DNA of 64,000 nt from Clarkia xantiana subsp. parviflora (Eukaryota > Streptophyta > Magnoliopsida > Myrtales > Onagraceae). The position numbers and the translations under genes are program-made. Location of the stretch: NCBI GenBank assembly GCA_036873135.1, contig JAPTYO010000012.1, positions 14,020,090 to 14,084,089 of the forward strand, read 5' to 3'. Positions 49,694-63,600 of this stretch are shown piece after piece. How positions within the stretch are numbered: position 1 is the stretch's first letter; every line of letters starts with the position of its first letter. The notes below the pieces were generated by a model. That model saw only the letters and a list, made by a program, of their open reading frames with translations, was not told where the DNA came from and did no database searches.

Positions 49694-50263
49694 TCTATAT
49701 ATAATATAATTTAGGTACACTTCTAAGGCTAATAGCTTAGATTTTTGCCATGTCACCAATAAGCATTTTAATTGGTTGATAATTGGTTTTGTAACTTCTT
49801 CATATGTTACACATTATTCAATTATTTAATTTCATTTTTTCTACATGTATATTAGTTAATCTTGATTAGTATACTAATTCACATTCTTCATATTTATATT
49901 CTAATAGTTTTTGTGAGTTTTACAAAATTAATTTGCGCAACATGTAGTTAAAATAGTGTTAAAAATTAGTATCAATTTGCAAAAAATGTAAAAATTTTAC
50001 TTAACAAAAGATTCTTATAAGAATTCTTAAGAATAAAATGTGTATTGCCTCCTTAAATTTAAATACTTTAAGAAAAAAATTCATGCATGCTTACTTTCAT
50101 TAAAAGTTTAAAACAACCTCTTTTTTCACATATTTTGTCACCTTTTTAATTATTTCTAAAACTAACTATAATATAACCATTGTTAAAAATATCAAAAGTA
50201 TGTTTATGCTTTTAAAATTCTCAAATAAACTCTATTTGTTTTTCTTCTAATGTTTGAATTACA

Positions 50264-50323
<60 letters not shown>

Positions 50324-50399
50324 AATATAATTTAGGTATAAACACAAACAAAAATTCTAAAAATATCAACCCCGCGCAATGCGCGGGGTAAATACCTAG
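49694..50399 (+). mobile_element. Helitron-like element, non-autonomous
   Basis: It begins TCTATATATAATATAATTTA and ends with the hairpin CCCCGCGCAATGCGCGGGG (from about 50371) followed by TAAATACCTAG; the next base is T. These are the standard Helitron 5' and 3' signatures. A (TCTA)n microsatellite of about 60 bases sits at 50264-50322. The roughly 700-bp AT-rich interior encodes nothing, so it depends on another element for movement. Confidence 0.78.
50264..50322 (+). repeat. (TCTA)n microsatellite
   Basis: About 14 near-perfect tetranucleotide units inside the Helitron-like element, followed directly by another TATAATATAATTTAGG phrase like the Helitron start. Confidence 0.95.
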
Positions 50400-50667
50400 T
50401 AATATATATAAAGTTGTTGCCCCTCTCTTAGAATCATCCGAACAAATTAGAAAATTACCAAATATATTAATATTCTTATTCTTAGTTCTTCATTATTTGT
50501 TTGTGTCTGCGTGCTTCTTTTACATTCTGTTTAATTTCCATGTTTTAGATATATGAAAAAATTTCAGTCTCACGCTCGTGCTTAAGTTCAAATTTTTAGT
50601 TCATCACAATTGAATGAATTATGTCGAACATCGATTATAGACACAGTAATATTGTGAAAATGGTTTG
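50400..50667. other. Spacer between two mobile elements
   Basis: AT-rich sequence with no supported feature. Confidence 0.4.
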
Positions 50668-50669
50668 TT

Positions 50670-51310
50670 AGAGCATCCACAATGCACAACCCCAACTCCT
50701 TTCTGTTGATATACCTCTCATAATCACAATAATATATAACATTTTATATACTACAAACATTTTATTATTATTTGTAATTCATTTTTATTTTTGTTAAAAA
50801 TAAATAAATTAATTAAATGTCTTGGAAATATAAATGTCCTAAGGACAACTTAGAGGAAAGAGAAAAAAATTATGCAGGGACAATTAGTGGTGTGGACAAA
50901 ATTTGTCATTGCATCTCACATCCACATAAGCAAATGTCTTGCAAAATTTGCCCATTGAAAGTGCTTTTAGAGCATCCACAATCCACAACTCCAACTCCCA
51001 TCCCATTTAATGCCACATCAGCGCCACATAATCAATATATTCTTAAAAAAATAAGTGTCTTAAAGTTGTCTATCACTACTCCAATGGTGTCTACCAAGTT
51101 GACCCTACATATTCTTTTAATACTAATAAAATTAACAATTTTTTCTTCTATACTATATCACCATATTAATGATGAGATGTGAAAGAGTGGATCCCTCCTT
51201 AAAGGGATTGGACAAGAAATCTTGTATATCTCCAATGCAAAGTGACAACCCACCTTATCACATGGAGAAGTTGTCTTCCATTTTTTTCTTGCACTATGGA
51301 TGCTCTGACG
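50670..51310. mobile_element. TIR element with GAGCATCCACAATG ends
   Basis: The left end GAGCATCCACAATGCACAAC and the right end (inverse of GAGCATCCATAGTGCAAG) form a terminal inverted repeat; TTA and TGA flank them, compatible with the 3-bp targets of PIF/Harbinger (Tourist) elements. A second copy of the left terminus, GAGCATCCACAATCCACAAC, occurs at about 50971, suggesting a nested or tandem insertion. The open frame at 50817-51182 crosses it and is not a real gene. Confidence 0.65.
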
Positions 51311-51311
51311 G

Positions 51312-52008
51312 ATTTACTCTATTTCAAACTATTTTATAAATATATATAGAATATATAGATTATCCTTTATTTAGCTCCGTTGACCCAAAATTAAATCAGG
51401 ATAATCCGTATATGCCAGCCAAGTGCTTGCGCATGGATAAATAATAATAAATATATAAATATAGAGGCAGGAAGCAAAGCAACCCCCACATGCCGTGCAA
51501 GCAAACCGGGCCACAAATAATAAAATCCATAAGAAACTCAATATTTTATAAATCTTCCGGCCAGCCACTCAGATTGCAGCAATAGATCGGCCTCTCTTAA
51601 CCACAAGTTATGATACACCCTATGACACGTGTCGGAAACCCAGCCCTGCATTCCCTACACTATCCGATCCGCTCTCCCACCACGTGAGGCTCACGTGAAC
51701 CCTCTTTCTCTCTCTAGCCTCTCGTTGTTTCTTACTTTCTTCTTTTCTGTGGAAGTTTCCAAAGCTCTGGAGTTGTTGGTTTTAAATTTAATGTCTTCGT
51801 TCTGAAAAGTAGGTTTTGAGCTCCACATCTTTGCTGTATTTCACGATTTGCTTCTGCTGGTTTAATCGATGATTTCTTCCTTGTGCTGTTTCAAATTAGG
51901 TTTCGGCTCTCCGTTTGGGTTCGAGAATGTGTGGATTCATCTGCAACTACAATTTTGTTCCTCGATTGGATTATTATAGCTTCACGAATTTCTCCGATTT
52001 CTTCAGCT
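51312..52008 (+). promoter_or_regulatory. LNK promoter and 5' leader with three G-boxes
   Basis: CACGTG occurs at 51626-51631, 51681-51686 and 51692-51697, the last two only 5 bases apart. They are followed by a CT-rich tract (CTCTTTCTCTCTCTAG) typical of plant leaders and then by the LNK start codon at 52009. G-boxes are bound by bZIP (HY5 type) and bHLH (PIF type) factors, which fits a light-regulated gene, but binding is inferred. Confidence 0.65.
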
Positions 52009-55000
52009 ATGTTTGATTGGAACGACGAAGAGGTATTACTGTAATTTTGTTGCCTTCTTTTAGCTGGCTCTGGCGTCAGTTCTCAGAAATGCCCATTGAA
52101 GGTCATCATGTAGGTGGCTTCTCTGTTGGTTCCACGGTTTTTAGCTGTAAATCTGCAGGATATACTGTAGTTGATTCAAAATAGTATTTTTTTAGTTGGT
52201 CTAAGAAAGGATTTATTGGTGGAGATATCATGTGCTGGTAGGAGAGAGCATAAAATGATACTCTACTGTAAGAAGAGTGGCAATTGCTGTTGAGTAGTTA
52301 GTGATGTGAGTAGTCAACACTTAGTCGGTTGAATTTGTGATGGCTTAATCTTTGTTAGTAAGTCTGGTGATTCATCTAATATAGTCCCCATGCATGTTGG
52401 TGGTCAGAGTTATCTGGTTTTGATGACTGCCTCTCCTCATAAAGTTGACATTTAAAGGTTATTAAAAGAACTACTGTGTATAACAATAGTTATGTATATG
52501 CGTTGAACAGAGTATCAACTTTTCAAGTTTATGGACTTGTTTAGAAAGATCTATTGTCGTGTCTATGCTTATGCATCATCCATTTGAAACGAACGTACTG
52601 TTGAACGTCACTGATTTCTGCTCTCTTAATTGTTGGTAATATTGTCAGCTAGCAAATATCATATGGGGTGAGGCTGAGGAACGTGATGATCATATTGTTC
52701 CCTATCCGGACGATAGCATAGATTACCAAAACAAGAAGGAACAAGACCAAGATGTTAGTGTGGGTAAGCTTGCTGGAAAGAAGACAAAAGGTGAAAAACA
52801 TGATTTTCCTGATCTAAAGCTGCGGAACACTTCTATATTTGATAAACATGGAAATAGTTCATCCTCTGGACTCAGTATGAACTCTTGGCCACATCTGGGG
52901 TCTTCAGATTTCATCATAAATGGTCAACAATCCATAAACAGTGAAGTATCTACTGATGTGATGGAAACTGATGATTCAGGAAAAGGTGGTGAGCATTTGA
53001 TTCGTTAATTTTGCTAATTAAGAGTATCTCTAGGATAGCTTATTTTATTGTTGGTATTTCTAATTGTACATAAAATCTTACTGCCAGAGACATCTCAACA
53101 TCATGGAGATCATCCAATGTTTGAAAATGCCCTAGGTGAAGAAGATACTGATTATGCTGGGTATGGATGGGAGAATATTGGAAGCTTTGATGATCTTGAT
53201 AGAATCTTTAGGTGAGTTATACTACGGATTCTTTCTTGAACCGTCTATTTGAGGAGCCTGGTGCCAAACACATTTCCTTTCAGCATTTTTTCTTTAATAT
53301 TTAGGTTCGATCTTTTATAAGTATAATGTTTTTTTATATATCACAGTCTTATTTTTTCTGAAAGTTTAAGATAAGCTACGTGTGGAACTCCTCGAAAAGG
53401 AACATTTTTCTTGAAAATCTTGATAAGCACAAAGAGGTATCAAAGACTTGTCTTGGGTTTGATACTTCAACTTGGAGTTCATGACACAGCTGATATTTTT
53501 TGGGAGTGAGGTGACTCACTTTTAGAGTAAGCTGTTGATTGTTGGATATCAAAGTTATGCATTTAGGTAAACAGCCTGTGAGATTCATCAGCTGCTCTTT
53601 TCTTTCGGCTGCAAGTGTGTTGCATCCATCTGACTGAATGTCCTTATAAGGGTTGGTCTTGCAGTAATGATGAGTCATTATTTGGAAATGTTCTTGGTAA
53701 AGCTGATTACGAGTGGCCCTCTAATGATGTAACGACTATTTCTCGGAATTCTCCCAATCTGAGGTCAGAAGCATTGACTGATTCTTCAGAGATTCTGCAA
53801 GCCAAGGCAGAAAATATAGCTCAAGATGACCTCTCATGCAATTTTGTCTTCGGGAAAGTGAATGTTCCAGCATCTCCTAGTTTTTCCCGTTCAAATGCAC
53901 TTCTTGGGCATACTAAACATGGAGATCGATGTAAAACCGTATTTAAGGGTCAGGTATTGGTTGTTAAAGCGCGATTCATCAAATTCTAATAAGTTTTTAA
54001 CTTATGTAACTGATAAGATCTCAAGTTCTTCTTCTTTGTCTTCTTCTCAGAGCAATTGTCCTGTTGGAGCCAATGTTACTAGTTCTCATTATGTTGCTGA
54101 AAAAAGTGAGACCATCAATGAGCTTTCTGAGAAGGTATTGATTACGAGGTTCAATAAACACATGATCTCCATATTACGAGGCCTAGACTTCGTATGGATC
54201 AGGCTGAATTCTCGAAAGTGCAATTAAGTTGCTCCACATTCCATGTTCTATATACGAATATGAATTAGGATAACCATACTTGGTTTAGGATCAATTCTTT
54301 ACGGAGCTATTTATTTACCTGGTTAACAAATCCTTTAGATGCTTAGGCCAATAATACAGTTTATGATACATGTGTGCAGGTTTCTAGGCCAAAAAAGCAC
54401 CAGAAAGGTCAGAGAAAGAGGGAAGGGAAGATGGAGATGAGATCAATGAGAGACGTGCATGAAGCATCATGGACCCCATCAAATTCATCTGATCAATACG
54501 AGCATCTCCAGCTAGCCACACCGTCCATGAGTCAACTAAGGCAGATGCAGGGGACTCATTCTTTCTATTACCACTATCCGTCATACCCATATTTGTATGT
54601 TCCAACATTTGGCAATGTCGCTAACCCATATCCAAAAATACCTTCAGTTTCTCATTCTCACTTGGGGATGTATAGGGGTCAGGGTCAGGCTGTGCTTTCT
54701 AGTTATGAAGCTTCTCGCGCCGAAGTAACCCCAGTAAAAAAGCAGTTAGATTCCCTTGACAAGCCCCCGACCATGACTCCGCAAGAGAAAATAGAGAAGC
54801 TGAGACGGCGACAGCAAATGCAGGCAATGCTTGCCATTCAGAGACAGCAAGAGCAGTTTGGTCAGCAAGTGTGTTCCTCTGTTGCTCAAGAATCTCCATC
54901 TCAGTCCCAAACGCGGCTTGTTGAGGGCTCTGAACTTGATCATGATGATACAAGTCTACTTCCTTCAACAGAGACCGGTCCAGCCGTCGAACAAGGTGAT

Positions 55001-55821
55001 TCTAGTACAATCTCTGGGGCGGTAGTTGACTATGCAGCTGAGGAAATAGTTCTTCGTCGGCTCCAGGATGTGATTGGTAAAGTAGGTGTCTATCTTTATT
55101 ATGGCTTCTTCCCCGGTATGCTTTCTTAGTGTTTCTGTAAATTAACTTTGTTAGGGTATATGATGCAGTTGGACAGCAGAATAAGACTCTGTATTCGTGA
55201 CAGCTTGTTCCGGTTGGCAAAAAGTGCAGAACAGAGGAATTATACTACTGACACTAGCAGCAGAGGTAAGCAGACTAAACCAGATGGTCTCAACACTGTG
55301 AGTGTTGGTGTAGCTAAGAAGATAGAGATCAACCCTGAAAATAAGTAAGTGGTCTGCCTAGCCTAAGCCTTCTACTAATTTATCCCAACTCTCTATGCCT
55401 AAGATTCAACTCAACACTTTTTTTTTTGGGTATTTGCAGGGTGGTTGAAATGGCTGATGTTGAAACAGAGACGAACCCCATTGACCGAACTGTTGCCCGT
55501 TTGCTATTCCACCGACCAATGGAATCGATAGTGAAGCATCCTGCTGCAGCACCTGACTCTCCTCTTTCTGCAAAATCACTACCGAGTACCTCTGAAAACA
55601 AAGTCTTGAATGCTTCAAACTTGCCTAGTGGTGGAGCATTGCCAGATGGCTCAGAAACTGAGTCTCATCAAAGGCCAGGGAGCCCTACCACACATCATCA
55701 GAAAGATGCCCAGCAAATGGAAGTCCTGAAAACCAGTGCTTCGATGAACACATCCATAACCATGGCAGGGGGCCCTCTCCATGATGATGACGTAACCATG
55801 GAGCTCGAAGCTTCTCAATGA
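52009..55821 (+). CDS. LNK2: LNK family clock cofactor (night light-inducible and clock-regulated)
   Basis: Eight exons: 52009-52032, 52649-52988, 53088-53211, 53665-53953, 54051-54134, 54380-55081, 55169-55344, 55440-55821. They total 2121 nt, 706 residues plus stop. All introns are GT-AG and in frame; the first exon codes only MFDWNDEE. LNK signatures are the N-terminal IIWGEAEERDDHIVPYPDD, YGWENIGSFDDLDRIF (around 155), and the C-terminal LCIRDSLFRLAKSAEQR (about 528-544). A glutamine-rich helical stretch (EKIEKLRRRQQMQAMLAIQR) lies between. Family knowledge: LNK proteins lack DNA-binding domains and act as coactivators recruited by RVE8/RVE4 MYB factors to evening-phased clock genes and light-responsive targets in the nucleus. 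The short N-terminus favours LNK2 over LNK1, from memory; the subfamily should be confirmed. Confidence 0.92.
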
Positions 55822-56562
55822 GAAAAGGTACACAGAATCACCAGTTTATCTCCTTTTCCATGGTATCAGCAAAGCAACATTTTTCCACACTTGGTGGCTA
55901 CGGATGTTATATTTACTTATATGGTAACGCTGCCAAGGTTGGTTTTGTTTCATTTTGAGCGAAGCGGGTAATAAAGATAGATGCTTGTTGTCTTGCTAGT
56001 TGAGTGGAGAATTAGCTGGTGGCCTGGTTTTGGAGTTGATAGCGCTCTCTCCTTCACGCTGTGTTGCTTAATCACACGACTTTATCGGGTTTTTGATTTA
56101 TCTTGTGTTAGAACCAAGGAGAGACCTAACTTGTAAGATAGGGTTGCTTTCTTTTTGGTTGTATTTATATTATTGACAATGTCTGTATTGTAGTAACGTT
56201 TGTATTCGTAGCACCAGTATACACACTCACTCCCATGGACTAGTGTCAATACATCTCGCTTTTGTTGTTGGTATATGTATTCTTCTGGTCAGATATGTGG
56301 TAAAGCTGTAAATTTGAGTCAATTGTGTTCATGTTTAGAGTCCAGTCAGTGTGGGTTGGTTAGTCAATTCGCTTGGGCCTGACCGAAGTCTCTCTTACCC
56401 TCAAATTCTCTCTTACCATCATATTAATCCACCTCCTTCCTTTCCATGCTCGACCTTGGAGATTTACAAGATTTTTTGCACCAAAACGCAACATTTTAAG
56501 TGCAATATTTCTAAAAAAAAAACAAACTTGTTATACTTAATACCAAAAGACAACGTGACTAA
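55822..56562. other. 3' flank of LNK
   Basis: Probable 3' UTR of LNK followed by unremarkable spacer up to the target duplication of the next element. No other gene is supported. Confidence 0.45.
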
Positions 56563-56571
56563 AAATTGTAA

Positions 56572-57052
56572 GGGTTTAGAACACATAAATTGTCTGAGGT
56601 TTGCCATATGTGAGATTTTGGTGTTTGGAGTTTAAATTGGTGAGTTTTGGCTGTCTGAAGTTTCAACTTTGTTGAAATTTTGTTTTTCGTCCATTTTTTT
56701 CAGTCAAATTTGACAAAATAGTGTGAAACTGTCCCTGATACTTTTATATTTACTCCGGCCACACCTAACTCCGGCCGACCAACACCCAACTCCGGCCGGC
56801 CACCACCCTACTCCGGTTGGCCACTAACCTACTCCGGCTGGCCACCACCCTACTAGGGGCAATTTGAATTTATTTTTTTATTGGGTCATGTGACAAGCAC
56901 ATGACCAAGTTCTGTCAATTTTAACAGCAAATTTGGACAGAGACGGCAAATTTTAACAAAGTTGAAACTTCAGACAGTCAATATCAACAATTTAAACTTT
57001 CAGACACAAAAATCTCACGGAAAACTTGAGACAGCTTATAGATTCTTAACCC
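56572..57052. mobile_element. Mutator-like non-autonomous element 4 (perfect 9-bp TSD)
   Basis: AAATTGTAA flanks it exactly (56563-56571 and 57053-57061). The ends are GGGTTTAGAACAC and the inverse of GGGTTAAGAATC, with arms that match imperfectly for about 120 bases (TGAAGTTTCAACTTTGTT in both). The centre holds CTCCGGCCGGCCACCACC-type repeats like elements 1-3 and a GGTCATGTGACAAGCACATGACC palindromic region. It is 481 bp and encodes no protein. Confidence 0.88.
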
Positions 57053-57061
57053 AAATTGTAA

Positions 57062-57696
57062 ACCTAACCCTCCCTAGCATTTACTAGGCAAGATTTTATG
57101 AGCAACAGCAGCGAACTGGTCTTCATTCTCATGGGATGTGATGAAATCATATTGATACGAATCGAGAAGCTAAAATTATACGACGCAGCAACTCAGGTTG
57201 GTTAGCAAAACATAATAAGACTCAGGTACCAACCATAAAAATCGAAAATTGTCAGCCAACCCTATTATTGCATTAAGACTCAGTTTGTTAAGTTATTGTC
57301 GACATACACATACATAGCAGTACATATTTAGTGCTCTCTCCCCCAAAATGCTAATCATGGATATCCGCTGCTTTCTATCTACTATATGAACAACAAAATT
57401 GAACACTAAAAAAACCAAACATACAAAAGTTAGCCACTACCAAAACCTTACAGCTGCAGCTACAAAGATTAAAAGGGGAGATAAGTAACGAAACCCTCAT
57501 ATATGGAGCAGCATAGTAACATCGTCAAAAACTCACGATTCGCTGCTAAGTGCTTGCATATACTGATGCTGCTAAGTGCTTGCATATACTGATGCTGCAT
57601 ATACTGATGGAGTGGACAAGCAGTGATGTTTGCCAGCTGATACTCTTTGCAGATATTGTATACCCTCATTCATCCATCTCTCTGATCAGATAAATT
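57062..57696. other. 3' flank of Aquarius gene
   Basis: The right part probably holds the 3' UTR of the minus-strand Aquarius gene. A short duplication (GCTAAGTGCTTGCATATACT, twice, 57543-57592) is present. No other gene is seen. Confidence 0.45.
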
Positions 57697-60600
57697 TTAC
57701 TCATCTACATCTTCCATTTTTCTATCTTCAGTTTCAGGCACTGCGTTAGTGTTTCCATCTTCAACAACCGTTGTTGCTCCCACTTCTGCTTCTGCCATAG
57801 CTACATCCCTATTTTGACCATTGAGTGTTGTAGAATCTGAAACGCCATCGGCTTCAGCACTCACCTCCTCCATCTTGCTTTCACTGTTGCCATTTAGTGG
57901 CAAAACAGCAACTTCACTGCCAGTGGCTTCTTCCATTGCCTCATCATCTTTTTTATGATGCCCAAAGTCCTCTATGTACTGATGATGATTTTGCACCATC
58001 TGCACCCATAATTCAAAAGTCAATAACAAGGTTAAGTTGACCAAAAAAAAACAAGGGTTAAGAACCTAAAAACAGTCTCAACTATAGGTCTAATTGCTGT
58101 CTCATATTTAAAATATTGATATTCAATGTCTCAACTATCAGATTGGCTGATTTCCACTATTTTCTCTTAAATTTGACGAAACAACCATAAGCTTAAACCC
58201 TGGGTAACAAATTTGATATTTCAAAAAAGTGGAAAACATGTTTTTATTGCTTAAAATGCCAATTTTTACGTCAAATCAAGTCGAAAAAAATTGGAAAGCA
58301 ACAAATTTGATAGTTGGGACACCCAATATCAACATTTTAAATTTAGGACAGCGATTAGCAACATGTCATATAGTTGGGACTGTTTTTAGGTTCTTAATCC
58401 CAATAACAGTGATGAAGTAGATTTCCTACTCTTCATCATTTACTTTCTACTTAGAACAACTGACCTTATACTGACAGACTGGTCCAACAAACATTGAATT
58501 GAAATTGAATAAACATCTACATTAAGGGGTACCTGATATGTCTGATATATTTTGTCCATGACGATACCACCCATCTCCTCTACACTGCTGACAAGATACA
58601 TTTCTTTGGTGTCTTCAACAAGCCTCTCTGTAACTGCAGTGTTCTCATAAAGATTGAGCCCTAGACGGTCGGGCCTCTGCAGAAGCAACTGAAATGTTGG
58701 CTGCAGTTCGTAGCACTGCTCAAATAGAGACCGTCGACAGAACACATACAGCCCAAGTCGAGCACGAGACATTGCGACTATCAACCTTCGTACGTCACGA
58801 AGGTGACCTACAAAGCGACTTCGCACAAGAGACAGCAAAATGAAATCGTTTTGTTGACCTTGGAACTTATCGACTGTAGTAACCTGCAATTAAAAAAAAA
58901 ATGAAAATTAGAAAACATGACAAGTTATGAGCGACCTTTAAGAGAACATACTCGCTGCCCTCTGTCTGTAACCAAAATTAATGAGTAGAAAAAGGAACCT
59001 CAATTGACTGGTAATAAAAGCAAGCCAATTTCCATATGAAACAGGAGCTAGTGCAATCTACTTCCACTTTTTAAGTATCCATCAATAACAGACAGCTCAA
59101 TGTTCAGTTTTATGTTTAAACTTTAAACTAAAAACAAAGTAACTGCGTACAGTCAAAATTAACAAATAAAAAATGCAAAACGTAATTTACCTTGCTAGGT
59201 GGACCAATGAAGTCATACGGAGCACACCGGCGGTTGATAACATCCCGTATCAAGAATTTCTGACCGTTGTATGTTGTCAAGATGGAAATTTTATTGGCTG
59301 GGTAACCGAGCAGCCGCATATAAATATACACACTAACTATATATTCAGCCTCTCCTTCATTTTGGTAGAACCATGGAGATGGTGCAGTCTCACCTTTCCC
59401 CTGGTAATCAGGTACGTCAATTAGCTGGTAGTCATATGTGAACCCAGCATTTGCTTTTTGGAACATGGTTTGGTGCTTCACAAATGGGAGGTCGCCCAAT
59501 TCTCGGTACCTCCAGTTATAAAGCTTTGCTATACTTGGCCTAGCTCTACCTTGGGCATTAAGCTCGATATATGGGATACCAAGGCGAACAAACCTCGTGA
59601 AGAGACTCTGATCCATGTGGCTGTACTTTTGGAAAGCCATGTTCTTAACTACAGGGGGTAACTGGTGGTGATCCCCAATCAGTATGCAGCGCTTGAGTCG
59701 GGCATAACCATCTTCCTGCCTCTGCAGTAGCATTGGGATGAATGTTTCTATTTCCAGTATCTGAGCGCTTTCTTCCATCAGTAAGTTGTCATACTTGAAA
59801 CCCAACTGAAGAAAATCTTTCCTCTTCAGTGCTGCATGAGTGCAAGTCATTGCCACAATCTTTGCTTGCTTAGTCATCAAGTAATTAGCTCGATCTGCAG
59901 TGGACTTGAGCAACTCAAATGCCCGACACTCTTCAAGCTCCTGGAACATCGTCTTTAGGTGGCTGAAGCAACCCTTAGCTGCCCGCATGTCCTTCGGAAA
60001 CGACTGACCAGAAAAGACAGGTTGGGCGGTGTTTGAAAAAAATTCCTTAAAGGGGAATCGGTCTTGGATAAAAGTCGCTTTGTCCTCATTCTTTGCACAG
60101 TCATCAAGAAACTTCTCCCACCGTGAGTACACGTGGAGCAACCAAAAATAGCCAGCTGTTTCACACGTATAACCTACATCCTCAGGAAGGCCAAGAGATC
60201 TCGCCAGCCTTTCAACTTCGCTCAGCAACTCCAAACGTCTAACGAGCATAGCATTAACACGACCTTGCCTGCTGAAGTCAAGGTCAGTGGCTAGTTCTTG
60301 TTCTCCTTGCCCAAGACGAAGAAGGTAACGAGCTGGCACATCTCTCTGCAAAATTCAACAATACCATAGCGTTTAGCAACATGGGAGCAGAGGGATGCTA
60401 TAGAGGTATAAAGATATCTCAAATGCCTATGATCTGAAACATATATGCTATAATTTAAGCAACTTTTTCCCCTGAGCTCACGAAAAATTACCTCCATTAT
60501 CTTCTCAAAGAGGTCATTCAATGCCTGGTTGGAGTGAGTGATGATCAGTGTTCTCTGCGAAGGACAATTATGATAGAGAACATTTAATATTTGCACAGCT

Positions 60601-63600
60601 GTATCAGTTTTTCCTGTACCGGGCGGACCAACGACCATGGTAAGTCCTGGCTGAACACCAGAAATAATTGCTCCAATCTGGAAAAAAAAGAAAATATAAC
60701 AGCAATTAGAAGTCTTTCAACAGTTTAAACCTAAAAAATTACCTTCTGATACAAAACCAAGAGATGCTACTACTTAGAGTACAGAATGGTAATGAAACAT
60801 AAGGGACTACACAAACTTAAATTGAGAACAAAAATCAATTCCAGCAACATATCTTACTTCCCATAGTAATTCTCCAGCAAGGAGAATTTCTTGGTACTAT
60901 ACCAGGCATACCATCTCAATTCTGACGAATATGGGAAGAGATTGAGGAATCTCGGATGCAACATCAAGAATCTGCTCACGTTGCGAAAAAGGAAAAAAAT
61001 CCATTTCCCTAGAGCTCTAAGGCACAATGATTTGCACAGCGACTATATAAATGCAGCTTAAGGTACCTGTGTCGGCGTAAATCTAACAGAATTTTGCTTA
61101 GGCTGATCTTGAGGATAAGGACCAGGGTCAGGTGGAACATAAGCCTCTACAACAAGTTCCTCCTTTTCGCTTCCAGCATCTACCATACTGACATCACCCA
61201 CATGATCCATCTCAGTTTTTTTATTACCAGGAAGAGCATGTGTAGTCCCTTTAAGCTTCCTTGGAAGCCTAATACGGAAAGGGGGCTTTGGGAGAGAATT
61301 CTCCGAACCATCTGGATTTACGAAAGAAACCTAAGGGAAACACATTTAATTAAGTGTCAGCCATAAAATGACAAGCAAGAGAGAACAGTCTCACTATAAA
61401 CTCTTAAAGGCACAACAACTGACCTTATACTCCGGAAACGCATCCCTTAAATGATCTGCATCAAGAAAAGTATCTTTGAAATCAACTGATTCCAATAAAT
61501 CTGGCATATTTGTCCACTGTGCTGCAGAAGGATTGCCATAACCCAAGAATATATTGTGCAACCAATCTGGAACGATGCAGTACTCATTCATAAGATCTCT
61601 TATAGATTCCAGTATTGCCTTGAAATTGTTTTCCTTTGGCTTTCTCCTCATCAATATATTAAACGTACCATACACATCATCTTTACCTTTCTCTGCAATA
61701 TCAGTAACATCCATATGGTACTGTGCAGTATCCAGAGCCACAGTCACTGTTCTCAATTCACCTTTTGGTGGTTTCCACTCATCTCGCTTGATCCTCCCAG
61801 TAAAATCATTCATAAGAGTCCCCTCCTCATCACGAACCTCAATTACCTCACATCCCCGGACAAACTGAAGGCCAAGCCTCTTGGGCACACTAGCTTTTGA
61901 AGCTTCCTCCTCACTTAGAGGCTCAAATGAGGGGTTAATGCTGAGCAAAAATAGAACATCATGCTCCTTAAGTGAATTCCATTCTGATCTTATTTGTGCC
62001 TTGTAACTGGATATACTGAAAGTTACTTGAGCTGTCACAGCAGCAGGCTTAACCTCACCAATATTTGGCTGCTTTACCTCAGTTATCTTAAACTCTCTAA
62101 TAGGGACACCCATTCTTGACCAACCACGAAATGCAGTGTTTCCCTCATTGTTGATGTAGGCTAGGAGATGGGGTACAGCCTCTTGAATATCCTCTCGGAT
62201 CTCATATGTTGATTCAAGGCGGAAAAGGTTAAAATTTCGCAGTAGGTAGTCATGGAGAGTCAGAAACTGAAGATTCAACTTTGGAAGTGCTAGACAACCT
62301 TCACCCGAATAATTGATACTTGGTACAAGGCTTTCATCCCACATAATCTGCTCGTTTGGATAAAGCGGAAGCGCATTGATCGCTTCTTTCTGCGACTGTT
62401 GCTTCTGAAAGTAGGAGACCATGACCTCAACTAGAAAATCCCTCCTGTCAGACCAAGAATCTTCTTTTGCCACAAGCTTGAGCTGCATAACATGAATCAA
62501 GGGTTAACTTTAGTTCATTTCCACTAAAACCCAGATAAAGGAAGACTAAGATTATGTGAAACAAAAAGCAAGTTCAAAATAAATTACACAGCTCTTGATC
62601 AATTATTGATTTATCATGCATTAGGAGAAACTAAAGAAGAATAAAAGCAGCAGAAAGAGTGAAACCTTTATACTACTCATAGTGAAAGTTCTGTCCATTA
62701 TTTACAAATGGATGTACTGTTTGTTATTTCTGAAGATTGCAGATGTAAGTGAAATATTGACATCTCAAAGTCCAGGTTGCGTAAAGTAAGAATTTTCCAA
62801 CCAGGGACTGACAGAGGATATTCAAGTCAAATCAGAGCCAGCAATAATTCAGGACAATCACTCAAGAAATTATGGGCCACTAGACAGAAATCTTCTAATC
62901 AATCAACTTTATCGCACTGTACTACTATTGAGGAGTTTCATATTAGGTTAAAAACACAAGCACCAGAATATTAGATGCACACATTTAAATTCATTTCATC
63001 TCAAATTAATAGATGGATAAGCAAAAGAACGACAGAACCAAACATCTCATGCCTGTTTCCTTAAATAAAGAAAGGTGATACATAGCATCCGTTCAAAATC
63101 ATTCAAAAAGTAAGGTTTCTAGATTTTAGTATACCAATTACACAATAAGGTCTATTTGTTCCTAATTCCTATGCATTCTCAAGTAGTTGTCAACGCTAAC
63201 CAGAGAAAATGCTTCAGAAAGTTGAAGCATCCAAGAAAGACCGTGAATTGAGTTGGGCATTTCTTATACAGCGGAAGAAGAAAAATGAAATGCTGAACCA
63301 AATTTCATTCCAAAATATTAAAAAAAAATGATCAGCCATAAACTAACCTTTCTACAAACAAGGTCCTTTAACTCCTCTGTTGTCAGCACCGACAATTTCT
63401 TAGAAAGATCAGCAGGCTTATCTATTGATCCAATGTTAGCCAATGCTAGTTCCTTCAACTACAGGAAGACGTTGACATGTATTAAGAACATACTGGAAGA
63501 ATCATAAGACAGAGGAATGATTGTGATAACATATTGCTCTAAAAATTCTTCAGGACGACGAACTTACCTTAGGAACCTTCTTAAATGCAAGTAACTGGAA

